Shown here: positions 1-6,269 of the stretch, piece after piece
Layout of the letters: every line of letters starts with the position of its first letter
How positions within the stretch are numbered: position 1 is the stretch's first letter
NCBI GenBank assembly: GCA_046075665.1
Contig: JBJTQN010000251.1
Coordinates: 1-11,981 of the forward strand
DNA: 11,981 nucleotides
Direction: 5' to 3'
Source of the DNA: CAIRTT01 sp046075665
GTDB taxonomy: Bacteria; Armatimonadota; Armatimonadia; Armatimonadales; Armatimonadaceae
Program-made: the position numbers and the translations under genes
The notes under the pieces: model-generated
What the model was told of the DNA's origin: nothing
Databases searched by the model: none
The model's input: only the letters and a program-made list of their open reading frames with translations

Positions 1-660
1 CTTGGTTCCGAGCTTGATAAACCTCGGGTCAACTGCAACGACTCCGAACCGTGCAGGCCGACCTGTTGCGGTCTTGCCACCCCATCTTCGATTTTCAGAT
101 GCAGAGTACCCGGTAGCAATCATCGTGAGCGTTCTATGTGAAGTCGCTCCACGAGATGCAAGATGAATCCCTCTGAGACCTTCTTTGATGACAGCGGGTA
201 CGGATGGCTTCAGGCTAACGCTGAGCTTTTTACGCTTGACACATTGGTCATTGACAAACGTCTCTTCGAATGTCACAGACTTTGATCCAGTTATACCCGT
301 AACCACCGTTTGCGATGTACCGGCGCGTAACCCAGCTGAATATACTTTGGAGACGCGGAAGGGAATAGGTGTAACTTCTGTAACCGTGTCTACACGCTTG
401 CGGGTAATGCGAACTGTCATTCCGTTTACCAGCGTGGATGATAAAGATGGAGAAACGCTGTCCATCTTAGACAGTTGAACATGCTTTTCGCTCAGCAGGT
501 CTTTGACGGTAGCTGTGCGAGTATCAGCTTCAATGAGCTTGGATCCATCACGTAACGTGATGTGCAAACTCTGTTGTCCGTAGGCATTGGCAACTAGCGC
601 GGTAACCGCGATAGCAACAGACAAAACGCCCGTACGAACCCAAACACTAAATTTTGGCAC
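1..660 (-). CDS. Secreted G5/3D-domain cell-wall protein (YabE-like), C-terminus cut by window edge
   Basis: I translated 220 codons from a GTG at 660 down to base 1, with no stop; the protein continues beyond the left edge. The GTG is chosen because a perfect AAAGGAGG lies 5 nt upstream (666-673) and no better start is present. Residues 1-28 are a signal peptide (basic start, hydrophobic 11-25, ANA or AYG before the likely cleavage). Residues about 31-77 resemble the ubiquitin-like DUF348 repeat, about 85-157 a G5 domain, and from about 179 a 3D domain begins (IATGYSA, TATGRPARFGVVAVDPR, IKLGTK). This is the YabE/Rpf-like layout of peptidoglycan-remodelling enzymes; the 3D domain is a lytic-transglycosylase-like double-psi barrel, and Asp211 in VAVDP belongs to its conserved core. 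The rest of the 3D core is outside the window. It diverges from the unit containing rsmA; in Bacillus yabE is also near ksgA. Cell-wall cleavage is inferred from the family. Confidence 0.88.
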   Translation of the reverse strand, partial: MPKFSVWVRTGVLSVAIAVTALVANAYGQQSLHITLRDGSKLIEADTRTATVKDLLSEKHVQLSKMDSVSPSLSSTLVNGMTVRITRKRVDTVTEVTPIPFRVSKVYSAGLRAGTSQTVVTGITGSKSVTFEETFVNDQCVKRKKLSVSLKPSVPAVIKEGLRGIHLASRGATSHRTLTMIATGYSASENRRWGGKTATGRPARFGVVAVDPRFIKLGTK

Positions 661-686
661 TTCTGCCTCCTTTCTCGGCGAAAACT

Positions 687-750
687 GTGTAAACACAACC
701 TTCCCGTGGTCAGGAGCGAACGTGGTGGTTCGCTCGTAGGCACAATTGCC
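687..750 (-). promoter_or_regulatory. Structured 5' leader of the G5/3D gene (tandem hairpins)
   Basis: Three hairpins lie between the predicted transcription start and the ribosome-binding site. They are a 4-bp stem GGCA-ATTG-TGCC (750-739), a perfect 8-bp stem GAGCGAAC with a 6-nt loop (714-735), and a small GTGT/ACAC stem (687-696). The 8-bp stem is not followed by a T tract, so it is not a terminator. It could be mRNA structure or an inverted-repeat protein site. I looked for the c-di-AMP (ydaO) riboswitch that often precedes such genes and did not recognise its conserved core. Confidence 0.35.
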
Positions 751-807
751 CACGATGCGGCAACGCGAATATCAATACAATCGACACTTCAGTCGCGAAA
801 CCTTTTC

Positions 808-836
808 ACGATATCGTAGTGTTTACTTTCTGTCAA
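808..836 (-). promoter_or_regulatory. Promoter of the G5/3D protein gene
   Basis: Read on the minus strand, TTGACA (836-831, a perfect -35) is followed by 17 nt and TATCGT (813-808, 4 of 6 match to the -10). Transcription would start near 801, leaving about 140 nt of untranslated leader before the GTG at 660. The -10 lies inside a perfect 10-bp palindrome, ACGATATCGT (808-817), a possible operator half-site pair. Seen from sequence only; no regulator is known. Confidence 0.55.
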
Positions 837-843
837 ACAATTT

Positions 844-873
844 CAGACAGCAAGGTGATAGTTCCGGTATTCT
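844..873 (+). promoter_or_regulatory. Putative leaderless promoter of the Rad52-like gene
   Basis: TATTCT at 868-873 ends exactly 6 nt before the ATG at 880, so transcription would begin at or next to the start codon. A weak -35, CAGACA (844-849, 4 of 6), stands 18 nt upstream of it. There is no Shine-Dalgarno at a usable distance (the nearest purine run, AAGGTGAT, is about 20 nt away), which fits a leaderless mRNA. The same -10-to-ATG spacing recurs at 2397-2402. Confidence 0.45.
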
Positions 874-879
874 GAATGC

Positions 880-1488
880 ATGATTCATTCGTTTGATATC
901 GAATCGCTGTTGATACGGACACAATCAGGGCGTTATCACCTTCCGCTCCCGGCCCGCATTCGTTGGTTTAGGTCAGTAAATCCAAAGTGGGGAATCATTA
1001 CCGAACTGACTCATATTGATAAGGAGCGTCAGTGGGCAGTCGTCCGAGCGCAAATACTGACGGAAAGTGGGCAGGTAATTGCGACATCAATGAAAGCTGA
1101 TGAATCCCGAGCCCGACCTGATTGGCTAGAGAGCATCGAAAATGGAAGTATCGAACGTGCACTTATACTTGCAGGTTTTCAACATGAGCGGGAACACTCA
1201 GGTGAGACTGTACGCGCCGCTCGCATCAACGAACCATCTCCTGCACCTGTGCCTGTGAAGTCCGCGACGTCTGCTGCAATCGAAATACCCGGTCACTTGC
1301 CATCCCTTCGGACGGCTGCATCCCTAAGCCCAAAACCCCGAAAGCAAGAAGTTTCGACATCGTTCCAGAGCCAGAAGGCGCCGTCTAGCCTTGTAGGAAA
1401 GGTTGAGCGAGTGCGTGAGCAATCGCGTGATTACGTGGATCCCGGTGGTGATGATGAACCGACGGAAGACGAAGTGTTGGGACAATGA
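880..1488 (+). CDS. Rad52-like single-strand-annealing/DNA-binding candidate with acidic tail
   Basis: This is a protein of 202 residues. The N-terminal half (about 17-100) has a pattern I associate with a Rad52-superfamily-like group found in Gram-positive, Chloroflexi-type and phage genomes: GRYHLPLPARIRWF, a strand pair ending in AVVRAQI, then G(Q)VIATS and a helix ENGSIERALILAGF, equivalent to the 'E..AigRALa..G' signature. Residues about 101-185 are low-complexity, rich in Pro, Ser, Ala and Lys, probably disordered. The last 16 residues are acidic (GGDDEPTEDEVLGQ), reminiscent of the protein-docking tip of SSB. ssDNA binding or annealing is inferred; no catalytic motif is visible. Its stop overlaps the rsmA start by ATGA, so the two are translationally coupled. 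In Bacillus the place before ksgA is held by rnmV, which this protein does not resemble. ATG at 880 is supported by the -10 element 6 nt upstream. Confidence 0.75.
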   Translation: MIHSFDIESLLIRTQSGRYHLPLPARIRWFRSVNPKWGIITELTHIDKERQWAVVRAQILTESGQVIATSMKADESRARPDWLESIENGSIERALILAGFQHEREHSGETVRAARINEPSPAPVPVKSATSAAIEIPGHLPSLRTAASLSPKPRKQEVSTSFQSQKAPSSLVGKVERVREQSRDYVDPGGDDEPTEDEVLGQ

Positions 1489-2342
1489 GCGAACTCATAG
1501 CAGATATCTCGAAGCCATCGGGACTAACGTCGGTACTACAACGACATGGAATCGGACTTTCAAAGTCTCTTGGGCAGCACTTCCTGATTGATAAAAATCA
1601 TCTCGCAAAGATTGTTTCAGCCGCCTCCATACAACCTGGCGATACTGTTCTCGAAATTGGCCCCGGTGTGGGTGTGATGACACGCCTGTTAGCAGCGCAA
1701 GCTCACACCGTTTACACAATTGAGCTTGACCGCCGGATGGTCTCAGTCCTTGAAGAAACATTGGCCGACATCGACAATGTGACCGTGGTGCATGGTGATG
1801 CACTTACGGTTGATTGGAAAATCGCATTTCGTGAGAATGTCCATACAAGGCTCGTCGCGAATATTCCGTACCAGATAACTTCACCATTGTTGATTCGAAT
1901 TCTTGAAACAGATCCTTCATTTGTCCATGCAACTGTCCTTGTACAGAAAGAAGTCGCCGAACGCGTTGTTGCTCCGGCAGGATCAAAGGTGTATGGAGCA
2001 CTTTCGTGCGTAGCCCAGTTCGTTTGTGACTGTTACACTAGTTCTGTTGTTCCGCGGAGTGTCTTTTACCCACCTCCAAAGGTTGACAGTGCAGTACTCA
2101 ATCTTCGCCCACATCATAAGTACAAGGACATCACGATTGATGCCTTTACGAGAATAACCAGAGCAGCTTTTAACCAGCGAAGGAAGACACTCAGGAACTC
2201 ACTGACGGCCGGACTTGAATGGACTGATGAATACTTCTATGAAGTTCTTGAACAGACATCTGTGATGCCGGATCTTAGACCAGAACAGGTCACGATCGAT
2301 CAATTTTGCGAGATTGCGCGCGCCGCCAAGGAACTTGAGTAA
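1485..2342 (+). CDS. rsmA: 16S rRNA (adenine1518-N6/adenine1519-N6)-dimethyltransferase RsmA (KsgA)
   Basis: The enzyme dimethylates two adjacent adenines in helix 45 of 16S rRNA with S-adenosylmethionine, late in 30S subunit assembly in the cytoplasm. The 285-residue length is normal. Motifs seen are LGQHFL (29-34) and the SAM-binding EIGPGVG (57-63). E80 lies at the end of strand 2, followed by GDAL (104-107). The catalytic NIPY (126-129) and the FYPPPKVDS segment (194-202) come next. The C-terminal RNA-binding part contains FNQRRKTLRNSL. The gene is complete and nothing essential is missing. The start ATG overlaps the previous stop (ATGA) and has only a weak purine-rich stretch upstream, so translation probably depends on coupling. 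A dozen N-terminal residues precede the usual domain start, within family variation. Identification is very secure. Confidence 0.98.
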   Translation: MSELIADISKPSGLTSVLQRHGIGLSKSLGQHFLIDKNHLAKIVSAASIQPGDTVLEIGPGVGVMTRLLAAQAHTVYTIELDRRMVSVLEETLADIDNVTVVHGDALTVDWKIAFRENVHTRLVANIPYQITSPLLIRILETDPSFVHATVLVQKEVAERVVAPAGSKVYGALSCVAQFVCDCYTSSVVPRSVFYPPPKVDSAVLNLRPHHKYKDITIDAFTRITRAAFNQRRKTLRNSLTAGLEWTDEYFYEVLEQTSVMPDLRPEQVTIDQFCEIARAAKELE

Positions 2343-2371
2343 CTAATGTATCGGAATCGTATTACGGTTGC

Positions 2372-2402
2372 TTGCCCATAACCTCCATATCTTGGCTATA
2401 CT
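2372..2402 (+). promoter_or_regulatory. Putative leaderless promoter of the exported-protein pair
   Basis: TATACT at 2397-2402 (5 of 6 match to the -10 consensus) ends exactly 6 nt before the ATG at 2409. A possible -35, TTGCCC (2372-2377, 4 of 6), lies 19 nt upstream. There is no Shine-Dalgarno between rsmA and this ATG. The initiating A of the ATG would be at +1. Confidence 0.5.
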
Positions 2403-2408
2403 GCCTTT

Positions 2409-3110
2409 ATGAAATGGATAACTCCTTTAGTACTTGTAGTGCTCGCTACATCGATGTCAGCTGCATCAATTGGACAAACGACGCTGAATGGACAGTCTCC
2501 ACAATCCGATAGCAATCAGTGGCAAAATGACAAGCGATCTCTGAAGGGAACCGTCTTGTCGGCAAATGGTCAGCCAGTATCAGGTGCCACAGTTGAATGG
2601 CTCGCTGTTCCATGGAGTGCCGCTGACATGACAAAAGTTCCGGCAAAAGTTTTGGATAGTCGAAAAACCGGTAAGGATGGCAAATTCGAATTCAAGAATG
2701 CTCCGGCACTTGCCAAAGTTGGCGGCGCTCGCGTTGTTGCTAAGGCAGATGGCAAGCTAATCACTATTTTGGAATCGAGGCTCATGCCCGGAGCTGAAGT
2801 AATTCTTCAGCCGACCACAAACAGCAATGTTATGTTGACCGTCCTTGATCCAAGTGGAAAGCCGGCGGCCAAAGCGAAACTAGATCTTAAACTGATGATT
2901 GCAGGTAATCGAATCAGCTGGATTTATCCGCTTACACCGGTAACGACAGATGCAGCCGGTATAGTTATCGTTCCTGGATTACCGTCGCCCGCGCGGTTAC
3001 GGGTTTCCGTTCTTGGAAAGCCATTTGATATTGGCGCCGGGCAAAGTGAAGTTATCGTTCTACGAAAGCCAGAAACAAAGCCTCAGCCGCTTCGGACAGT
3101 CAAAAAGTAG
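2409..3110 (+). CDS. Exported protein with carboxypeptidase-regulatory-like repeats
   Basis: This is a protein of 233 residues. Residues 1-20 form a signal peptide (MKWITPLVLVVLATSMSAAS), so it is secreted or held at the cell surface. Two beta-sandwich modules follow. The first (about 45-135) has LKGTVLSANGQPVSGATV and TGKDGKFEFKNAPAL, typical of the CarboxypepD_reg (prealbumin-like) fold. The second (about 139-220) has VMLTVLDPSGKPAAKAKLDL and a DAAGIVIVPGLP turn. The C-terminus is basic (KPETKPQPLRTVKK) and lacks a membrane anchor or sorting signal. Such modules usually act as structural or binding units; no enzyme domain is present and no specific function can be given. It is followed after 20 nt by another protein with the same kind of module, probably in one transcript. 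The start is supported by the signal peptide and the -10 element just upstream. Confidence 0.8.
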   Translation: MKWITPLVLVVLATSMSAASIGQTTLNGQSPQSDSNQWQNDKRSLKGTVLSANGQPVSGATVEWLAVPWSAADMTKVPAKVLDSRKTGKDGKFEFKNAPALAKVGGARVVAKADGKLITILESRLMPGAEVILQPTTNSNVMLTVLDPSGKPAAKAKLDLKLMIAGNRISWIYPLTPVTTDAAGIVIVPGLPSPARLRVSVLGKPFDIGAGQSEVIVLRKPETKPQPLRTVKK

Positions 3111-3130
3111 TTTCGATTGTCAAGCAGCAA

Positions 3131-4396
3131 ATGAAATCCCAGTATCCTGGATTCAAAATACACCTGCAGTCGATTGGCATTTTGCTAATCATTGCAGGTG
3201 TAATTGCTTGGATGCGATTTCCGGTCGGTAGTCGCTCAGTAAATGGTGCTTTTCGGAGTCGGGATGCACTACTCGTTTCCAATCCAAAGCGGAATACGAT
3301 CGAAGTGGGGGCCATGTTCGGCAAACTGGTCGGTATTGCAGCAAATTCTGATTCCGTTGAGGTTTGGTCCACTAACAAGCGCTTACTCACCAAAGTAAAG
3401 CCGTCGCGTCTTAATTCTTTTACCGGTCAATTTCCAAAACGCAACGCATCACAACTTGTATTGGTAGCACGATCCGGTGGACGACTTCTAGCGGTTCATC
3501 GAGGAAGCGAAATTGATAACTTCTCAGACATTGAATTAGGAAAGGGAGCGTTCGTAACATTTACAACCCGCTTCGTAAACTTAAATCAGGAACCGGTGCA
3601 AGTCGACTTGTTTGGTGACGTACGAGTTGATGGTGTCACTATTCCTCTTAGGTCTAAATCAGACCTGGATGTTTCAGCTTCTGGAATCCTTACTATCCAT
3701 GGCTTACCACCAAATGGATTTATTTCCCTAGGTATTCACGATCAGGAATACGCCCAGACATTCGCACTACAAGATATCGCGCTACGGTCGCAGGAAACCC
3801 GAGTCTTTCCGAAAGTGAGAGTCTATCCGGCAAGTCATATTCGTGGAAAAGTCGTTGATGTCGCCGGTCGACAAGTCCCCGACACCCGTGTCGTCATCCA
3901 ATCCAATATACGAAGGTTTCATGTGCCTGATATTCGCACTGATTTAAAGGGAAATTTCTTGTTTTCACGATTGCCGAATGGAGTTTACTCAGTTCAGGCT
4001 CTGAGTCGAGGCCGAGGAGACATGTGTAGTACGCCGGTCTCTGGAATCAACTGCACCAGCGGTGACGATGTGGACGTGCACCACCTAACGATTGCCAAGG
4101 GGAGCTATGTCACCTTTGTAGTTGATGACAAGAAAAAAGCAAACACTCAGCCTGTTTTTCTGGAAATTTCAGGAACCACCGCCGGAAAGAGGTGGGTAAT
4201 CACCCAGCTAATTTTTCGTGATAGACCCACGAGGCTCCTAGTACCAAGTGGAAAAGTCTATTTTCAGGCAAGTCAACAACCGAGAAACGGAATCTTGCCG
4301 TCTTTTCGAAACGTGTCGGTTACGCCTAGCACACTTGTTGTTCATCCATTGTCTCCACAACAAGTTGTTATTCAAATCGTGCAACGACGTCGCTAG
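3131..4396 (+). CDS. Membrane-anchored protein with carboxypeptidase-regulatory-like domain, unknown function
   Basis: This is a protein of 421 residues. A single hydrophobic segment at about 14-28 (SIGILLIIAGVIAWM) follows a short basic start and reads as an uncleaved signal-anchor, leaving the rest outside the membrane. The remainder is rich in beta strand. A module at about 237-325 has the CarboxypepD_reg pattern (IRGKVVDVAGRQVPDTRVVI, then DLKGNFLFSRLPNGVYSVQA). An earlier, less clear repeat sits at about 140-220 (GILTIHGLPPNGFISL). Cys299 and Cys308 could form a disulfide. There is no enzyme motif. The gene follows the previous exported-protein gene by 20 nt, so the two are likely co-transcribed and may act together at the envelope. 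No clear Shine-Dalgarno precedes the ATG; the start rests on the membrane segment beginning shortly after it. Confidence 0.75.
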   Translation: MKSQYPGFKIHLQSIGILLIIAGVIAWMRFPVGSRSVNGAFRSRDALLVSNPKRNTIEVGAMFGKLVGIAANSDSVEVWSTNKRLLTKVKPSRLNSFTGQFPKRNASQLVLVARSGGRLLAVHRGSEIDNFSDIELGKGAFVTFTTRFVNLNQEPVQVDLFGDVRVDGVTIPLRSKSDLDVSASGILTIHGLPPNGFISLGIHDQEYAQTFALQDIALRSQETRVFPKVRVYPASHIRGKVVDVAGRQVPDTRVVIQSNIRRFHVPDIRTDLKGNFLFSRLPNGVYSVQALSRGRGDMCSTPVSGINCTSGDDVDVHHLTIAKGSYVTFVVDDKKKANTQPVFLEISGTTAGKRWVITQLIFRDRPTRLLVPSGKVYFQASQQPRNGILPSFRNVSVTPSTLVVHPLSPQQVVIQIVQRRR

Positions 4397-4497
4397 TTGT
4401 CCCTGAGTTATCACAATGTCGTTTACATACGACGGAGTTATATCAGCGGCGGAGTCATGGTGGCAGCAACACTTATGGCGGCTCGATACATGTGAGC

Positions 4498-4535
4498 AAA
4501 AAAAAGTGGCCTGATGCAGCTTTGCACCAGACCAC
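4498..4535 (-). terminator. Intrinsic terminator of the 70-codon gene
   Basis: Read on the minus strand, a 13-bp stem (4535-4523 with 4518-4506, two G-U pairs) closes on a 4-nt loop and is followed by eight T (4505-4498). It begins 24 nt after the stop of the small gene at 4559. This is a textbook rho-independent terminator for the minus strand. On the plus strand the stem is not followed by T, so it would not stop transcription from the left. The rest of 4397-4497 shows only a weak 5-bp hairpin (GTCGT/ACGAC, about 4419-4434) and no gene. Confidence 0.85.
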
Positions 4536-4558
4536 GCAGACGAAAAAAGCAATGAGGG

Positions 4559-4771
4559 TTAGCCACGCTTCAAAAGCGGCAGTCCCGTCTTTTCACTTTC
4601 TGTCACAACATAGCCAGCTGGCACAGTGTCAAGTGCCTTGGTATCTTCGGTCGTTGGCTTCACTTCACCTGCAAAGAAGTAAAAGGGAATGGTTTTTTCA
4701 CCACGTACGGTGTTGCGGACATGAAGATAAAATGTCTTTCCAGATTTGGCTGAAACATGGCTGTAGGCCAT
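4559..4771 (-). CDS. Small conserved protein of unknown function (70 residues)
   Basis: This is a small soluble protein without signal peptide or membrane segment. The pattern is SGKTFYLHVRNTVRG (10-24), a strand IPFYFFAGE (28-36), then ALDTVPAGYVVTESEKTGLPLLKRG to the end. I recognise this arrangement (GKTYYLH, YFFA, ALD..P.GY.V.E...GLP.LK) from short uncharacterised proteins in several bacterial phyla, but no function is known to me. The gene is real: the start ATG has a strong TAGGAGGA 9 nt upstream (4781-4788), it has a promoter candidate and its own terminator, and it stands alone between genes on the other strand. It is divergent from the esterase gene. It may be well expressed, given its complete signals. 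Confidence 0.88.
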   Translation of the reverse strand: MAYSHVSAKSGKTFYLHVRNTVRGEKTIPFYFFAGEVKPTTEDTKALDTVPAGYVVTESEKTGLPLLKRG

Positions 4772-4846
4772 TGGGAATAGTCCTCCTAAAACAATTGGTA
4801 GTAATGTGTCTGGATATTATCTGTGTGTGTCCACTACCATGGGCGC

Positions 4847-4875
4847 ATTGTAACCACGAAATTGTACTGTTGCAA
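4847..4875 (-). promoter_or_regulatory. Promoter of the 70-codon gene
   Basis: On the minus strand TTGCAA (4875-4870, 4 of 6) and TACAAT (4852-4847, 5 of 6) are separated by exactly 17 nt. This would start transcription near 4840 and give a leader of about 70 nt. A second -10-like GATAAT lies at 4821-4816 but without a good -35. The region up to 4918 also has to hold the esterase promoter, for which I see no convincing match. Confidence 0.5.
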
Positions 4876-4918
4876 TGAACCTTTTTGATAGTTTTGCGTA
4901 TCGGCTGTGTGACTACGA

Positions 4919-5674
4919 ATGATTGAATTTCAAACGACCTACTTCTCCAAGGCAATTGGTGTGCAACTTGGAGCAAGGATATTGGTTCCTGAGTCTGGAC
5001 CAGTCGGCAAATCAACGCTGTACCTTTTACATGGATTGTCGGACGATCATTCCATCTGGCACCGAAGGTCATCCGTCGAGCGATACGTTGAGACGTGTGA
5101 AATTGTAGTAGTGATGCCAAACGGCGGTCGTGGTTTTTACACGAATGCTGAAGCCGGGCCGAGGTGGGGAGATGCAATGGGGCCCGAGCTCGTATCAAAA
5201 GTAGAAGAGTGGTTCCCAGTTTCCCGGACGGCTGATACGCGTTTCATTGCAGGTTTGTCAATGGGAGGCTACGGCGCGTTTCGCCTAGCGTTGTCCAATC
5301 CGGGTATGTATGGACATGCTGCCAGCCTTTCAGGGGCATTAATGATTGGGTCGCAACCCGTGATCAACCCTCTCCGTGGCACAGAATATCGGGATGAGCT
5401 AACACGCGTTTTCGGTGTTAACCCCGTTGGTACAGAGCATGATCTCTTGACTCTTGTGACGCGTTGCGATTTGGTGAATCAGCTACCCAAACTTTGGATG
5501 GACTGTGGAAGGTCTGACTTTTTGTTCGACGACAATGAGACGTTTCATACACGACTCACAGAGATAAAAGTACCTGTGACGTACAAAGTCAGTGATGGAA
5601 GTCATGATTGGCAATATTGGAACCGGCTACTACCTGATGTCTTAAGGTGGATGGGGTTTAGCCCAGCAGATTAG
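4919..5674 (+). CDS. Alpha/beta-hydrolase esterase, tributyrin esterase/esterase D type
   Basis: This 251-residue protein matches the putative esterase family (PF00756), closest in appearance to the lactococcal tributyrin esterase EstA group and S-formylglutathione hydrolases. It is a serine hydrolase of carboxylic esters; the natural substrate cannot be read from sequence. Motifs seen are LYLLHGLSDDHSIW (34-47, HG oxyanion region), the nucleophile elbow GLSMGGYGAF with Ser114, the acid in MDCGRSDFLFDDN (probably Asp200) and the base in SDGSHDWQYW (His229). A conserved PNGGRGFYTN precedes the elbow. There is no signal peptide, so it should be cytoplasmic. The start fits the family's short N-terminus, although no Shine-Dalgarno is seen. 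The 3' end overlaps the convergent rdgB by 17 bp. Confidence 0.9.
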   Translation: MIEFQTTYFSKAIGVQLGARILVPESGPVGKSTLYLLHGLSDDHSIWHRRSSVERYVETCEIVVVMPNGGRGFYTNAEAGPRWGDAMGPELVSKVEEWFPVSRTADTRFIAGLSMGGYGAFRLALSNPGMYGHAASLSGALMIGSQPVINPLRGTEYRDELTRVFGVNPVGTEHDLLTLVTRCDLVNQLPKLWMDCGRSDFLFDDNETFHTRLTEIKVPVTYKVSDGSHDWQYWNRLLPDVLRWMGFSPAD

Positions 5675-6269
5675 TTGTTCGTATCACATCCATCATTTTT
5701 CGCAGTGCGACACCTCGATGAGATATGGAATGCTTTTCTTCAGCAGTCAGCTGAGCGGCTGTGCGATTGAAGTCTGGCGAAACGAGGAATATTGGGTCAT
5801 ATCCAAATCCTCCGGTGCCAATTGGCGAATATCCGATACGACCTTCCATCGTTCCTTCCGTTTCTGCGATAACGTCACCGGATGCACTTGTTAAGCAAAG
5901 CGCACAAACGTAGCGCCCGGTCCTCTGACTTTCTTCGACATCGTTCATCAAGTCCAATGTCTTGGTAATCCAGTCGTCAGCCGTCGAGCCTGTGCCAGCC
6001 CAGCGAGCGCTATATACACCTGGCGCACCATCCAGAGCATCGACACAAATGCCACTGTCATCCGCAAGTGCTGGTAGTCCCGTAAACAAAGTTGCAGCAA
6101 TCGCTTTGATGGCTGCATTTTCGGCAAACGTGCTTCCTGTTTCGTCTGGCTCAGGTATCCCCGGGAATTCTCGCATGGAACAAATGTCTATTGGGAAATC
6201 TGACAACATGTGCCGTAACTCTTCAACTTTGTGTAAGTTGTGAGTGGCTAAAATAATCCTTGAATTCAT
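5658..6269 (-). CDS. rdgB: XTP/dITP diphosphatase (non-canonical purine NTP pyrophosphatase, RdgB/HAM1)
   Basis: This cytoplasmic house-cleaning enzyme hydrolyses dITP, ITP and XTP to the monophosphate and pyrophosphate and keeps deaminated purines out of DNA and RNA. At 203 residues it has normal length. Signature motifs are the N-terminal THNLHKVEEL (9-18), ETGSTFAENA (43-52), ADDSGICVDALDGAPGVYSARW (catalytic Asp71 region), the base-binding GGFGYDPIF (153-161) and EKHSISHRG (178-186). The ATG overlaps the rph stop by ATGA, giving a coupled rph-rdgB pair; this pairing is conserved in many bacteria. Its last codons overlap the 3' end of the convergent esterase gene. Confidence 0.97.
   Translation of the reverse strand: MNSRIILATHNLHKVEELRHMLSDFPIDICSMREFPGIPEPDETGSTFAENAAIKAIAATLFTGLPALADDSGICVDALDGAPGVYSARWAGTGSTADDWITKTLDLMNDVEESQRTGRYVCALCLTSASGDVIAETEGTMEGRIGYSPIGTGGFGYDPIFLVSPDFNRTAAQLTAEEKHSISHRGVALRKMMDVIRTTNLLG

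Noticed and set aside
185..478. Plus-strand open frame of 97 codons
   Set aside because: It lies entirely inside the minus-strand G5/3D gene, which has a signal peptide, recognisable domains and a perfect Shine-Dalgarno.
661..801. c-di-AMP (ydaO/yuaA) riboswitch before the 3D-domain gene
   Set aside because: This class often precedes cell-wall hydrolase genes, but I could not find its conserved core segments in the leader; only simple hairpins are visible.
4419..4434. Hairpin GTCGT/ACGAC after the membrane-anchored protein gene as its terminator
   Set aside because: The stem is only 5 bp and no T tract follows, so it cannot be called an intrinsic terminator.
4492..4878. Plus-strand open frame of 128 codons
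   Set aside because: It runs through the minus-strand terminator, the well-supported 70-codon gene and its promoter; the translation has no recognisable pattern.
4698..5198. Minus-strand open frame of 166 codons
   Set aside because: It is antisense to the N-terminal half of the esterase, including its HG motif; composition rich in Arg, His and Ser is typical of an antisense shadow.
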